A stretch of DNA of 21,118 nucleotides from contig DASYWT010000096.1 of assembly GCA_035935775.1 (NCBI GenBank), positions 1 to 21,118 on the forward strand, read 5' to 3'. A program made the position numbers and the translations under genes. Every line of letters begins with the position of its first letter. Position 1 is the stretch's first letter. The notes under the pieces were generated by a model. The model was not told where the DNA came from. It made no database searches and worked only from the letters and a program-made list of their open reading frames with translations. Shown piece by piece: positions 14,291 through 21,118 of the stretch. The stretch comes from JAICWP01 sp035935775 (GTDB taxonomy: Bacteria > Acidobacteriota > Terriglobia > Terriglobales > Acidobacteriaceae).

Positions 14291-16435
14291 TTGTATAAGC
14301 AACTCCAGCAGCGCCTTTCTAAGCACGTGCAGGCGTTTTTGCGCCGTCAGTACGACCTCGAACTCCCCAATGTCGTGATCGAACAGCCTCCGCGAGTGGA
14401 ACTGGGTGAATACGCGCTGCCCCTGGCCTTCGAACTGGCCAAGAGGCTGCGCAAAGCGCCACGGAAAATCGCGGAGGAGATTGTTGCCGGCATCGGGCCG
14501 ATCGAGGGCTTTGCCAGGCTGGAAGTGGCGGGCGCTGGCTACATCAATGCCCGGGTGGACCGGGGGGCGGTGGCGCAGGTGCTCGCCGAAGGTGGGGGTG
14601 TCGAACCCGAATCGCAGCCAGGCAAAATTCTGGTGGAGCACACCAGCATCAATCCCAACAAGGCGGCGCATATCGGGCACTTGCGCAACGCCATCCTGGG
14701 TGACACCTTTGTCCGTCTGCTCCGCGCCGCCGGCCACACGGTGGACGTCCAGAACTACATTGACAACACCGGTGTGCAGGTGGCCGATGTCGTGGTGGGC
14801 TTCACGCACCTGGAGAAAAAGACCGGGAAGAACGTGCAGGGGCTCATCGCCGCGCTCAAGCCGCGCTTCGATTACTACTGCTGGGATCTCTACGCTCGCG
14901 TCTCTCAGTGGTACGAGCAGAACAAAACGAACCTGGAAGCGCGGGGCAAGACGCTGCATGCCATTGAGCAGGGCGGCAACGAACTGGCGGAGATGGCGGA
15001 GCTGATCTCCACCGCCGTTATAAAGCTGCACCTGGCAACCATGGAGCGGCTGGAGATCGAATACGACTTCCTGCCCCGGGAAAGCGAAATCCTCCACCTG
15101 CACTTCTGGGAGGCGGCGTTTCAGAAACTGAAAGAGCACGGCGTGCTCTATTACGAAACCCAGGGCAAGAATGCCGGCTGCTGGGTCATGAAGCGGGCGG
15201 GAAAATCGGACGGCGACATCGATCCTAAGGACCTTCAGATAGATACTTACATCGCACCTGGAGAGTCACAAGCCCACTCCGGAGTTCGGATCACCCACGT
15301 GCCGACCGGGATTGTGGTGGATTGCAAGGAGGAAAAATCGCAGAGCGCCAATCGCGAGAAGGCTCTGCGCCTGCTGCGAACCCGATTGTCGGAAATGGAA
15401 GGCGGCCAGCCTGACGAAGACACCAAGGTGATTGTGCGTTCCAATGCGACGGTGGGTTACGTGGGCAAGGACATCGCCTACCATCTGTGGAAGTTCGGGC
15501 TGCTGGGGCGCGACTTCGGCTACCGCCGGTTCTATCGCTACCCCAATTACCACCAGTGCTGGGTCTCGAGCGATTACCAGCACGGTGAGCCTGACCATCC
15601 CCATTTCGGCGACGTGAGCGCCATTTACAACGTGATTGACGCCCGCCAGGCGGAAGCGCAGAACTCGGTGGTGGAAGCCCTGCGCGGCATGGGCTATACC
15701 GCGCAGGCGGACCACTACACTCACTTTTCTTACGAGATGGTGGCGCTCACGCCGCGCTGCGCCCAGGAGTTGGGGTACACGCTCAGCGAGGACGAATGGG
15801 GCAAGGCCTACATCGAAGTTTCCGGCCGGCGCGGCTTCGGCGTTAAAGCCGACGACCTGATGGATGCGCTACTCGCTTCGGCGCGCAAAGAAGTGGACGC
15901 GCGCCATCCCGATCTGAGCGGGGAGGAGCGGCACACCATCGCCCGCCAGATCGCCATGGGCGCGCTGCGCTACTTCATGCTCAAGTTCACCAAGACGTCG
16001 GTGATCGCCTTCGACTTCAAGGACGCTCTCAGCTTCGAAGGCGATACCGGCCCCTACGCGCAGTATGCGGTGGTGCGCGCCAGCAACATCTTCCGCAAGG
16101 CAGGAGTGGAACCGGAACAGGTGAAGCCGGAGGAAGTTGATTTCGGCCGGCACCTGGAGGGCGAGGCGGGAAACGAAATCTGGGAGTTGTGGCTGACGGC
16201 GGCCAAGACCTCGTTGGTGGTGGAGCAGTGCATTGCTGCCACCGAGCCCGCCTATGCCGCCAAGCACGCCTTCCAACTGGCGCAGCTTTTTAACAACTTC
16301 TATCACCGGCACCGCATCATCGGTGAGCCGGATGAAGGCCGGCAGAAGTTTCTCTTCGCCACCGCCGCCGTGGTCCGCCGCGAGCTCACCCGCGTTCTAG
16401 CCATGATGGGCATCAGCGTGCCGCCGGTGATGTAG
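14291..16435 (+). CDS. argS: Arginyl-tRNA synthetase with an inserted release-factor-like segment
   Basis: A 714-residue class I synthetase that charges tRNA-Arg. It starts with a TTG codon (MYKQLQQRL matches the family N-terminus; no nearby ATG). The N-terminal additional domain (1-105) is followed by HIGH (AAHIGHLRN, 127-130). The catalytic fold resumes with KVIVRSNATVGYVGKDIAYH after about 379, then the KMSKS-equivalent VSGRRGFGVKADDL (510-523), and a C-terminal DALR-type anticodon domain ending FNNFYHRHRIIG and beyond. The catalytic parts look intact. Residues 314-370 are unusual: DLQIDTY, RITHVPTGIVVDC and SQSANREKALRLLRTRL match class I release factor domain 3 (see findings). An ArgRS of this type usually has only a short loop here. 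The gene is monocistronic and divergent from larC. Confidence 0.95.
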   Translation: MYKQLQQRLSKHVQAFLRRQYDLELPNVVIEQPPRVELGEYALPLAFELAKRLRKAPRKIAEEIVAGIGPIEGFARLEVAGAGYINARVDRGAVAQVLAEGGGVEPESQPGKILVEHTSINPNKAAHIGHLRNAILGDTFVRLLRAAGHTVDVQNYIDNTGVQVADVVVGFTHLEKKTGKNVQGLIAALKPRFDYYCWDLYARVSQWYEQNKTNLEARGKTLHAIEQGGNELAEMAELISTAVIKLHLATMERLEIEYDFLPRESEILHLHFWEAAFQKLKEHGVLYYETQGKNAGCWVMKRAGKSDGDIDPKDLQIDTYIAPGESQAHSGVRITHVPTGIVVDCKEEKSQSANREKALRLLRTRLSEMEGGQPDEDTKVIVRSNATVGYVGKDIAYHLWKFGLLGRDFGYRRFYRYPNYHQCWVSSDYQHGEPDHPHFGDVSAIYNVIDARQAEAQNSVVEALRGMGYTAQADHYTHFSYEMVALTPRCAQELGYTLSEDEWGKAYIEVSGRRGFGVKADDLMDALLASARKEVDARHPDLSGEERHTIARQIAMGALRYFMLKFTKTSVIAFDFKDALSFEGDTGPYAQYAVVRASNIFRKAGVEPEQVKPEEVDFGRHLEGEAGNEIWELWLTAAKTSLVVEQCIAATEPAYAAKHAFQLAQLFNNFYHRHRIIGEPDEGRQKFLFATAAVVRRELTRVLAMMGISVPPVM
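15230..15400 (+). other. Release-factor (RF-1/GGQ) domain-like insertion within argS
   Basis: Encodes ArgRS residues 314-370. It aligns in order with class I release factor domain 3: IDPKDLQIDTY, then a shortened loop PGESQAHSG where the factors have the GGQ loop, then VRITHVPTGIVVDC, then the helix SQSANREKALRLLRTRL. The GGQ tripeptide is replaced by GES, and about four residues of the loop are missing. It is in frame with both flanks. Codons ATA, ACT, TCA and CAA cluster here, unlike the GC-rich choices around it. It is listed as a domain-level feature, not a separate gene. Confidence 0.8.
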
Positions 16436-16489
16436 CATTCGCCACAGAGACGCGGAGGCTACGTTACACAAGGAAACTCAAACTAATGC

Positions 16490-16535
16490 CTGTCATGCTG
16501 AGCGAGGGCGCATGCCCGAGTCGAAGCACCTCTGC
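16490..16535. repeat. Dispersed intergenic repeat (diverged, opposite orientation to 10607-10632)
   Basis: Reads TGTCATGCTGAGCGAG, then GGGCGCATGCCCGAG, then TCGAAGCACCTCTG. The outer parts correspond to the complement of the element at 10607-10632. The middle is a small GGGC...GCCC hairpin. This is a familiar noncoding repeat type in this kind of genome. Confidence 0.55.
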
Positions 16536-16725
16536 GCCGTCGGCCGCGCCCGACTGTACAAGGGATCTACCGGCCATTGGATTGCACGGCCTGCCCAAGG
16601 AACCAGTCGGGCTTCAATGTGCACAACCGTCCAAGGAAACCAGTGGTCCATCGGTCGGACGAGGATTAGTAGGCCCCGTCCGAGCTGTCGATGACTTTTG
16701 AGGGGAACCTAAGCTGCTTCACGGA

Positions 16726-16757
16726 AACCAACTTCCAGCTACGAACTACCAGCTACC
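16726..16757. repeat. Simple-sequence AACTACC / AGCTACC micro-repeat
   Basis: A degenerate run of 7-10-nt units (AACTTCC, AGCTACG, AACTACC, AGCTACC) directly before the stop codon of the secreted-protein gene at 16760. It is similar in character to 10464-10528. Confidence 0.5.
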
Positions 16758-16759
16758 CG

Positions 16760-17680
16760 TTATTGGGTGAATGGCCCCTTAAAGTTGGTGCCGTCCACGC
16801 AGCCGGCGGGTCCGTAGCCGTGACCGTTGGGGCTGGTGCCGTCGTTAGCTTCGTTGGACCAGTTCCCCTGAATCTTCCAGTGCGTGTTGTCAAGGAAGGT
16901 GACATAGGGCCCGCCAAAGGTCCAAGCACACAGATCACCATTCTCACTGCCGTTGGAGGAGTACCAGGCGTTGCCTTTCGGATCGGAGCGCGTCTCAGAC
17001 AGTTCGTGGCCGGTTACGTTGGCCAGGGCCGCCAGTCCCTGCGATTGGCCGCTCACCGTGCTCCCTGGGTCGCACCCGGCGTCGCCATCGAGGTTGAAGA
17101 AGAATCCGACCTCCACGGGCGTGCCGTTGCAGGAGCCCCAGCTATGGTAAGCGCAATAGTTGGCGCCGCCGCGCTTGCGGTCAACGTACACCGGGTAATA
17201 GCCGTTGGCGACTACGCTGCTGCCCGCCATTTTGCAAGCCTCAGCCAGCACGGCTGAAGTGCTGAGATGTTTGGGCACGCTGGTGCCGTCAACCACGTGG
17301 CCGTGGTAAGTGATTGCGGTTGTGACCCGGTGGCCGGTGCTGTCGGTGTACTCGTTGACCGTGGCTTCATAGGCCGAACCTGTCCCGCCGCTAACGGTGC
17401 CGACGTAGGTGTACCACTTATCTATGCCGGTGATTTTGTCGCCGGTGTAGGTTGGCCAGTTCGTTCCCCAGAAGATCGCCTTGACGGTGACGCTGGGAAG
17501 GATGGGTCCGCCGTGATACAGCAAGTCGTTGCTGCTGCTGGCCGGTTGCCGCTTAGCTTGTTCGCGAGTCCAATGCGGGCCGAGAATAGGCGGCTCACTC
17601 TTGTTCGGGTTACGGTTGGGGCTCTGAGCAAACAGAAAGGTGGTAGAGAAAATCAACAACATCAGAGACACACGGTTCAT
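16760..17680 (-). CDS. Secreted exordium-like protein with a conserved HE motif
   Basis: A 306-residue exported protein. A signal peptide (MNRVSLMLLIFSTTFLFAQ, cleavage near residue 19) is followed by a polar region, then LLYHGGPILPSVTVKAIFWG (53-72), which resembles the start of the plant phosphate-induced/exordium domain. Next come TSAVLAEACKMAGSS, an ANYCAYHS segment, a Cys-containing strand, and GHELSETRSDP (224-234), which looks like a metal-binding HE site of a metallopeptidase-like fold. The remaining region is rich in Gly, Asn and aromatic residues, as in extracellular proteins. Six cysteines could form disulfides. GAGGTG lies upstream of the ATG. Proteins of this kind recur in Acidobacteriota; catalytic activity is not established. 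Confidence 0.78.
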   Translation of the reverse strand: MNRVSLMLLIFSTTFLFAQSPNRNPNKSEPPILGPHWTREQAKRQPASSSNDLLYHGGPILPSVTVKAIFWGTNWPTYTGDKITGIDKWYTYVGTVSGGTGSAYEATVNEYTDSTGHRVTTAITYHGHVVDGTSVPKHLSTSAVLAEACKMAGSSVVANGYYPVYVDRKRGGANYCAYHSWGSCNGTPVEVGFFFNLDGDAGCDPGSTVSGQSQGLAALANVTGHELSETRSDPKGNAWYSSNGSENGDLCAWTFGGPYVTFLDNTHWKIQGNWSNEANDGTSPNGHGYGPAGCVDGTNFKGPFTQ

Positions 17681-17714
17681 TTGAGCAACGCACCTCGGGC
17701 CGAAATGTCATCGG

Positions 17715-17722
17715 AGTATAGC
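17715..17722 (-). promoter_or_regulatory. Possible extended -10 element for the secreted-protein gene
   Basis: Minus strand TGC-TATACT, with TATACT at 17720-17715. It would place the start site about 28 nt upstream of the ATG at 17680. No convincing -35 is visible at standard spacing (TTGTTA is 14 nt away). Just upstream lies the palindrome AGTTAC-CAAA-GTAACT (17756-17771), which could be an operator. Confidence 0.4.
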
Positions 17723-17879
17723 ATCGTCAGTCTTTAACAAGGCACAAATGTTTTTAGTTACCAAAGTAACTGCAATGCTCCGATTGCGAAAGGTTCACTG
17801 TGCCTCTACGCAGCAAAAGAAAACAGCAGTCACGGGCCGGCAAGTCGGACAGGCACTAAGAATCAAGTGGTGTGGATGA

Positions 17880-18689
17880 TCAGGCAACGACTTCGCCCAC
17901 GAACGCCTGCAACGATTCCTGGAGTTGCCTTTCCAGGGCGTCATTGAGCCGGCTGAGGTCGTGAAGAAGAGTGCTGACATCAATATCCAGCAGGTGGTGG
18001 CGGACAATATCGTAGACGGCCGCATCAATGGCGCGAATGTCATCAACCAGCATGGGAAGTGAATATCCCTGGCGCTTGCGAGTCAGGCCGTGCCGGGCCC
18101 CGGCGTCGCTATTGGCCGCAGGAGACGGCAGATCCGATTGCAAGCGGGCGACGATGTCGGCAAGCAGCACGGTGATATGGTCCACGCGATCCCGGTCGGA
18201 AAGGGGCAGCCGGGACAGGTTGGGATCGGCTTTCATGCGCTCCAGCGCGCGCCCCACGACTTCACTGCGATGCTGCCCGAGAAAATCGATCAGGGGCTGG
18301 TTGCGCTCGGCGTGAAGGCGCTCGGGATTGGCCAGATTATGTTCGATGGTTTGAAGCAAGCCATCAATATCGGCGGGCTTGACGATGAAATCATCCACCT
18401 GGGCGCGAATCGCCCGCAGGGCGTGCTCAAAAGCGGGATAGCCGGTAAGGATGATGTTCACGCAGTTGGGTCGGGTGCGGCGCATGGCGCTTACCACCGT
18501 GAAGCCGTCTCCCGGTTCACCGATGTTCAGGTCGGCGATGAGAACGTCGTAGGGCTGGGAACTGAGCCTCTGTATCGCTTCGGCGACGCTGCCCACAGCC
18601 GTGACCTGAAAGCCATGCTGGCGGAGGATGGCGGGAAGAGTGCGGCGAATGTTGGGTTCGTCATCGACAAAGAGGATGCGAGTTGGCAT
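17880..18689 (-). CDS. Response regulator with RsbRD_N-like output domain
   Basis: A 269-residue cytosolic protein. The receiver domain (1-120) has the acidic pair in LFVDDEP (Asp9/Asp10), the phosphorylation site Asp53 in LIADLNI, Thr82 in LTGYP and Lys104 in FIVKPAD. The C-terminal half is all-helical: FLGQHRSEVVGRALERM, then a helix ending LADIVARLQSDL, RHGLTRKRQGYSLPMLVDD and a final helix. This is the pattern of the RsbRD N-terminal / four-helix sensory domains, not a DNA-binding HTH. The start at 18689 is chosen because MPTRILFVDDEP is the usual receiver start and GGGAGG precedes it; the open frame continues upstream without support. No histidine kinase is adjacent. It probably signals by protein contact (inference). 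Confidence 0.87.
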   Translation of the reverse strand: MPTRILFVDDEPNIRRTLPAILRQHGFQVTAVGSVAEAIQRLSSQPYDVLIADLNIGEPGDGFTVVSAMRRTRPNCVNIILTGYPAFEHALRAIRAQVDDFIVKPADIDGLLQTIEHNLANPERLHAERNQPLIDFLGQHRSEVVGRALERMKADPNLSRLPLSDRDRVDHITVLLADIVARLQSDLPSPAANSDAGARHGLTRKRQGYSLPMLVDDIRAIDAAVYDIVRHHLLDIDVSTLLHDLSRLNDALERQLQESLQAFVGEVVA

Positions 18690-18888
18690 GGAACCTCCCG
18701 TCGCCAGAGACGAGAAGGTGCGCTTAGCCTTAAAAGGATGCGAACAGAGAACCACGGTTGCCTGCAATAACGAGACGGCTCCAGAGCTGTTGATATCAAA
18801 AGGTAAAGCAATGATAGAAATGACAACCGATTTTTTCTCGGCCGGGCGAGGCCGGAGGGGGTGAATCTGTGGCATCATGTTGCGACCG

Positions 18889-18922
18889 TGTGGGGTAGTC
18901 AGACCCTTGTGGGGTAGTCAGA
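18889..18922. repeat. 15-bp direct repeat, period 19
   Basis: TGTGGGGTAGTCAGA occurs at 18889-18903 and exactly again at 18908-18922, separated by CCCT. The second copy ends on the first base of the ATG of the small membrane ORF and provides its only purine-rich sequence (GGGG). Two copies only, so not a CRISPR array. Confidence 0.85.
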
Positions 18923-19125
18923 TGTTAGCCTCAAGCTTGAGCAAGCTGCAGTTGTTCGTCGGACTGACTGGAATTTCCTCGATTCTGGTTGCCCTGTGGA
19001 TGGCCTTTGTGGTTCTGCACCGGCACCGGCTGGAACGCGCGGCGGTAATTCTGGCAGCCATCTCCGGGATCGTGACCGCCTGCCTGTACGTTGCCCTGTG
19101 GGGATTCACAATTGTGCCCCTGTAA
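18922..19125 (+). CDS. Small membrane protein, unrecognised
   Basis: A 67-residue ORF starting MLASSLSKLQLF. It has two hydrophobic segments, about residues 12-32 (FVGLTGISSILVALWMAFVVL) and 42-63 (ILAAISGIVTACLYVALWGF), joined by a basic loop HRHRLER, which would give a hairpin in the membrane. No family is recognised. The frame is open upstream to 18877, but the upstream part is made of a direct repeat, so the ATG at 18922 is preferred. GGGG about 7 nt upstream could serve as a weak ribosome binding site. It is divergent from the response regulator. Its coding nature is plausible but not proven. Confidence 0.5.
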   Translation: MLASSLSKLQLFVGLTGISSILVALWMAFVVLHRHRLERAAVILAAISGIVTACLYVALWGFTIVPL

Positions 19126-19183
19126 AGCGCCGGCACTCCAATCACCGCCGGCTTGCAGGTGACGCTTCGTGTCGCTTCCCTTG

Positions 19184-19194
19184 GGGCTAAGCCC
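19184..19194. repeat. Short GGGCT-A-AGCCC palindrome
   Basis: GGGCT (19184-19188), A, AGCCC (19190-19194). It lies in the gap after the small membrane ORF. It is similar in form to the GGCT...AGCC palindromes at 9008-9062, but too short to assign to a family. Confidence 0.35.
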
Positions 19195-19237
19195 GTTCCT
19201 TCCTTCCATCTGCAGGACCCACGCGGGGCGCCCGCCT

Positions 19238-19275
19238 TCTGTAAAGCTCTGTAAAGATGGGTAAAACTTGTAAAA
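19238..19275. promoter_or_regulatory. Four phased GTAAA repeats, candidate regulator binding site
   Basis: GTAAAG at 19241, GTAAAG at 19251, GTAAAA at 19261 and GTAAAA at 19270: steps of 10, 10 and 9 nt, about one helix turn. The first two units are identical over TCTGTAAAG. Direct repeats at one-turn spacing are typical of OmpR/PhoB-family regulator sites. It lies about 80-115 nt upstream of the ATG at 19355, a normal promoter distance. Confidence 0.5.
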
Positions 19276-19354
19276 CCGCGCTGCAGGCGGCGACCGCCAG
19301 CCTACTCACCTCATCGAATAAGTAACAGCAGGGAGGCAAGAAAGAGGGTGGGAT

Positions 19355-19786
19355 ATGAAAAAGTTATTGAGTGTGGTGGCTTTGCTGGCGCTGCTTTCAG
19401 TGGGAGCTCTGGCAGAACAGAAATATGGTGAGAATTGGAACGCGCTGGGGGTGCTACGCAACGCGCGCTACGTCTACGTGACCAGTTACGACGGACCGCA
19501 GTTTTCGCTGAATCTGTGGCCGCAGGACCGGGAGGCGATCGCGACGGTGCAGAACGCCATTCAAGAGGCAGGCTACGTGCTGGTGTACAACTCGCGGCAG
19601 GCGGACATGGTGCTAGTGGTGCAGGCGCGTCCCTCTTCGGACCTGCTGGCCGTGTATGACGGCGGAAGGTATGGAGTGGGAAGCTACTTGTGGCGAGCCG
19701 AGGCTAAACACGGCCTCTCTGGGCCGAACCCGCTGCTGATGCAGCAACTGGAAAGCGCGCTGGAGAGGGCTGGGGCGAAAAGCTGA
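19355..19786 (+). CDS. Small secreted protein, Acidobacteriota type
   Basis: A 143-residue protein with a clean signal peptide (MKKLLSVVALLALLSVGALAEQ, cleavage after about residue 20). The mature part has VLRNARYVYVTSYDGPQF (33-50), DREAIATVQNAIQEAGYVLV and ADMVLVVQARP. This fold of alternating helix and strand is seen in many small exported Acidobacteriota proteins, loosely like DUF4136-type lipoproteins, but there is no lipobox Cys. There is no catalytic motif. The ATG follows GAGGGTGGG. The gene has its own candidate regulatory site (19238-19275) and a terminator directly after it, so it is monocistronic. Function unknown. Confidence 0.8.
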   Translation: MKKLLSVVALLALLSVGALAEQKYGENWNALGVLRNARYVYVTSYDGPQFSLNLWPQDREAIATVQNAIQEAGYVLVYNSRQADMVLVVQARPSSDLLAVYDGGRYGVGSYLWRAEAKHGLSGPNPLLMQQLESALERAGAKS

Positions 19787-19810
19787 GTAAATGACGATTG
19801 AAGAATGAAG

Positions 19811-19838
19811 AATGCCGGTTGACCCCTCAATCGGCATT
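19811..19838 (+). terminator. Rho-independent terminator (probably bidirectional)
   Basis: AATGCCGGTTGA (19811-19822), loop CCCC, TCAATCGGCATT (19827-19838): a 12-bp stem with one G-U pair, followed by TCTTGTTTC. It lies 25 nt after the stop of the small secreted protein and before the convergent pepA stop at 19905. Confidence 0.8.
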
Positions 19839-19904
19839 TCTTGTTTCAGGATGACTAAGCCATCCAGAACAGCGATCCGCCTTCATCCGCGGGGACGAAG
19901 TATT

Positions 19905-21118
19905 TTACCGGCCGTCAGTTTCAAAGCCGCGAACGAATTCCACCAACGAGCGCACCGCGACGCCGGAGGGACCTTTGGCGATCCAGGCCTTGTTGTCGTC
20001 CATCCAGGCGGTGCCGGCGATGTCGAGGTGAATCCAGGGTGTCTCTTCGGCAAATTCTTTGAGGAACATGGCGGCGGTGACAGCGCCACCCCAGCGTCCG
20101 CCGGTGTTCATGATGTCGGCAATGCTGGAGCGAATCTGCTCCTTGTATTCCTCGTCCAGCGGCAAGCGCCACATTTTCTCGCCCGCGCGCTGTAAGGCGC
20201 GGCTGAAGCGCTCAAACATTTCTTCGTTGTTGGCGAAGACGCCGGCATTGACCATACCGAGAGCGACCACACATGCGCCGGTGAGAGTGGCGGCATCCAC
20301 CAGGTGAGTGCAGCCGAGCTGGCGGGCGTAGTGCAAGCCGTCGGCGAGGACAAGCCGGCCTTCGGCATCGGTGTTGATGATTTCGATGGATTTGCCGGAC
20401 ATGGCAATTTGCACGTCGCCAGGCTTCTGCGCGTGGCCGGAAGGCATGTTTTCAGTAGCGCACACGATGGCGATCACCTTGACTTTGGGTTTGAGCAAAG
20501 CAATGGCTCGCATGGCGCCGAGCATGGCCGCGCCGCCGGCCATGTCGTATTTCATTTTTTCCATGCCGTCCGAGGGCTTGATGGAAATACCGCCAGTATC
20601 GAAAGTGATGCCTTTGCCCACGAGACCCAGCACCGGCTTCTGCGGAGCGCCCTCGGGCTCGTACTTGATGATGATGAGGGCAGGAGGCTCGTCCGAACCC
20701 TGGGCCACACTCCAGAAGGCGCCCATCTTCAGTTCGCGGATCTTGTTGGCGCCGTGAGTCTCGACGGAGAGACGAAAGCCGTTGGCGGTCTTGGCGATCT
20801 CGCGCACCATCTCCTCGGCGCGCTCAGCCAGCACCGTCGGGGTCAGGCGGTTGCTGGGCTCATTGACCAGCTCACGGGTGAAGTTCTGCGACTCGCCGAT
20901 AATGCGGCCTTCTTCGAGAGCGCGGCGCAGGCGAGCCTCATCCTGCTTGCCAGGCGCGACCACAGTCAGGTGCTCGATGCTCTGGTCCTTGCGGTCGCTT
21001 TTGTAGGTATCGGGGTCGAAGTTGCCGACGAAGGCGCCCTCCACGACAGCTTTGACCGCATCGGCCGGCCCCCCGCTTCCCAACCGCTCCGGGCTCAGGA
21101 AGGCCAAGCTGCGAATGC
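19905..21118 (-). CDS. pepA: Leucyl aminopeptidase (M17), 5' end off the right edge
   Basis: About 403 C-terminal residues of an M17 aminopeptidase, which removes N-terminal residues from peptides in the cytosol, are visible; a full-length enzyme has about 500. The catalytic domain is complete. It has LVNEPSNRLTP, the metal/active-site segment LVGKGITFDTGGISIKPS, MKYDMAGGAAMLGAM, ENMPSGHAQKPGD, the M17 signature NTDAEGRLVLADGL and the closing LDIAGTAWMDD. The frame is open to the last base of the window, so the TTG at 21107 is not the real start; the N-terminal domain continues beyond the edge. It is convergent with the small secreted-protein gene and shares the terminator between them. Confidence 0.96.
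   Translation of the reverse strand, partial: IRSLAFLSPERLGSGGPADAVKAVVEGAFVGNFDPDTYKSDRKDQSIEHLTVVAPGKQDEARLRRALEEGRIIGESQNFTRELVNEPSNRLTPTVLAERAEEMVREIAKTANGFRLSVETHGANKIRELKMGAFWSVAQGSDEPPALIIIKYEPEGAPQKPVLGLVGKGITFDTGGISIKPSDGMEKMKYDMAGGAAMLGAMRAIALLKPKVKVIAIVCATENMPSGHAQKPGDVQIAMSGKSIEIINTDAEGRLVLADGLHYARQLGCTHLVDAATLTGACVVALGMVNAGVFANNEEMFERFSRALQRAGEKMWRLPLDEEYKEQIRSSIADIMNTGGRWGGAVTAAMFLKEFAEETPWIHLDIAGTAWMDDNKAWIAKGPSGVAVRSLVEFVRGFETDGR

Larger units (their letters stand above)
16436..16759. other. 324-nt gap between convergent genes, filled with repeat remnants
   Basis: No gene is supported here. The stretch holds, in order: GCCACAGAGACGCGGAGG (16441-16458), resembling a common dispersed element; the CATGCTGAGCGAG-type element at 16490-16535; two imperfect copies of CCAAGGAA(A)CCAGT (near 16595 and 16630); and simple sequence at 16726-16757. 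There is no clear terminator hairpin with a T-tract. Confidence 0.6.

Noticed and set aside
15230..15400. A separate prf-like gene or pseudogene embedded in argS
   Set aside because: The segment is in frame with argS on both sides, with no start, stop or frameshift, so it is a domain insertion in one protein rather than a separate gene.
16436..16759. Possible small genes in the argS downstream gap
   Set aside because: The short open frames run through dispersed repeats and simple sequence, with no ribosome binding sites or recognisable protein features.
18690..18878. 63-residue N-terminal extension of the response regulator
   Set aside because: Receiver domains start at MPTRILFVDDEP; the ATG at 18689 has GGGAGG upstream, and the extension shows no domain.
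18889..18922. CRISPR-like repeat
   Set aside because: Only two copies of 15 bp with a 4-bp spacer, and no cas genes nearby.

Overview
The window is GC-rich chromosomal DNA with no rRNA, tRNA, phage, transposase or CRISPR array. Gene content, protein style and abundant short palindromic and simple intergenic repeats suggest a soil Acidobacteriota (Terriglobia-like). That assignment is an inference, not a measured result.

Layout. (1) 1-2058: a minus-strand stress-type module holding a short membrane protein, two DGPF/YCII-domain proteins and an ECF sigma factor of the ECF42 type, cut by the left edge. Three near-identical sigma-type promoters (TGTCGA, 17-18 nt spacer, CGAC) precede its transcription units. 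(2) 2072-7758: a secreted cytochrome c / copper-monooxygenase-like protein (-), then a GT4 glycosyltransferase, an AsmA-like envelope protein and a sugar-porter MFS transporter (+). (3) 7906-14154: a minus-strand housekeeping block in transcription order larC, metG (overlapping larC by 8 nt), tatD, yajQ and a long-chain polyprenyl diphosphate synthase. (4) 14291-16435: argS (+), divergent from larC. (5) 16436-21118: a repeat-filled gap, a secreted exordium-like protein (-), a response regulator with a non-DNA-binding output domain (-), a small membrane ORF (+), a small secreted protein (+) with phased GTAAA repeats upstream and a clear terminator downstream, and a 5'-truncated pepA (-).

The most unusual observation is in argS. 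The arginyl-tRNA synthetase is complete, but between its two catalytic halves it carries about 57 residues that closely resemble the peptidyl-hydrolysis (GGQ) domain of class I peptide chain release factors. The GGQ tripeptide itself is lost. Secondary points are a coherent ECF42 regulon with an unknown membrane protein in it, and a larC gene whose His-rich linker appears to have been invaded by two intergenic repeat types, one of which also occurs upstream of the glycosyltransferase gene.

The genes do not form one pathway. The ECF module is self-contained, the larC-metG-tatD-yajQ block is co-oriented housekeeping, and the rest are individually regulated envelope or secreted functions.
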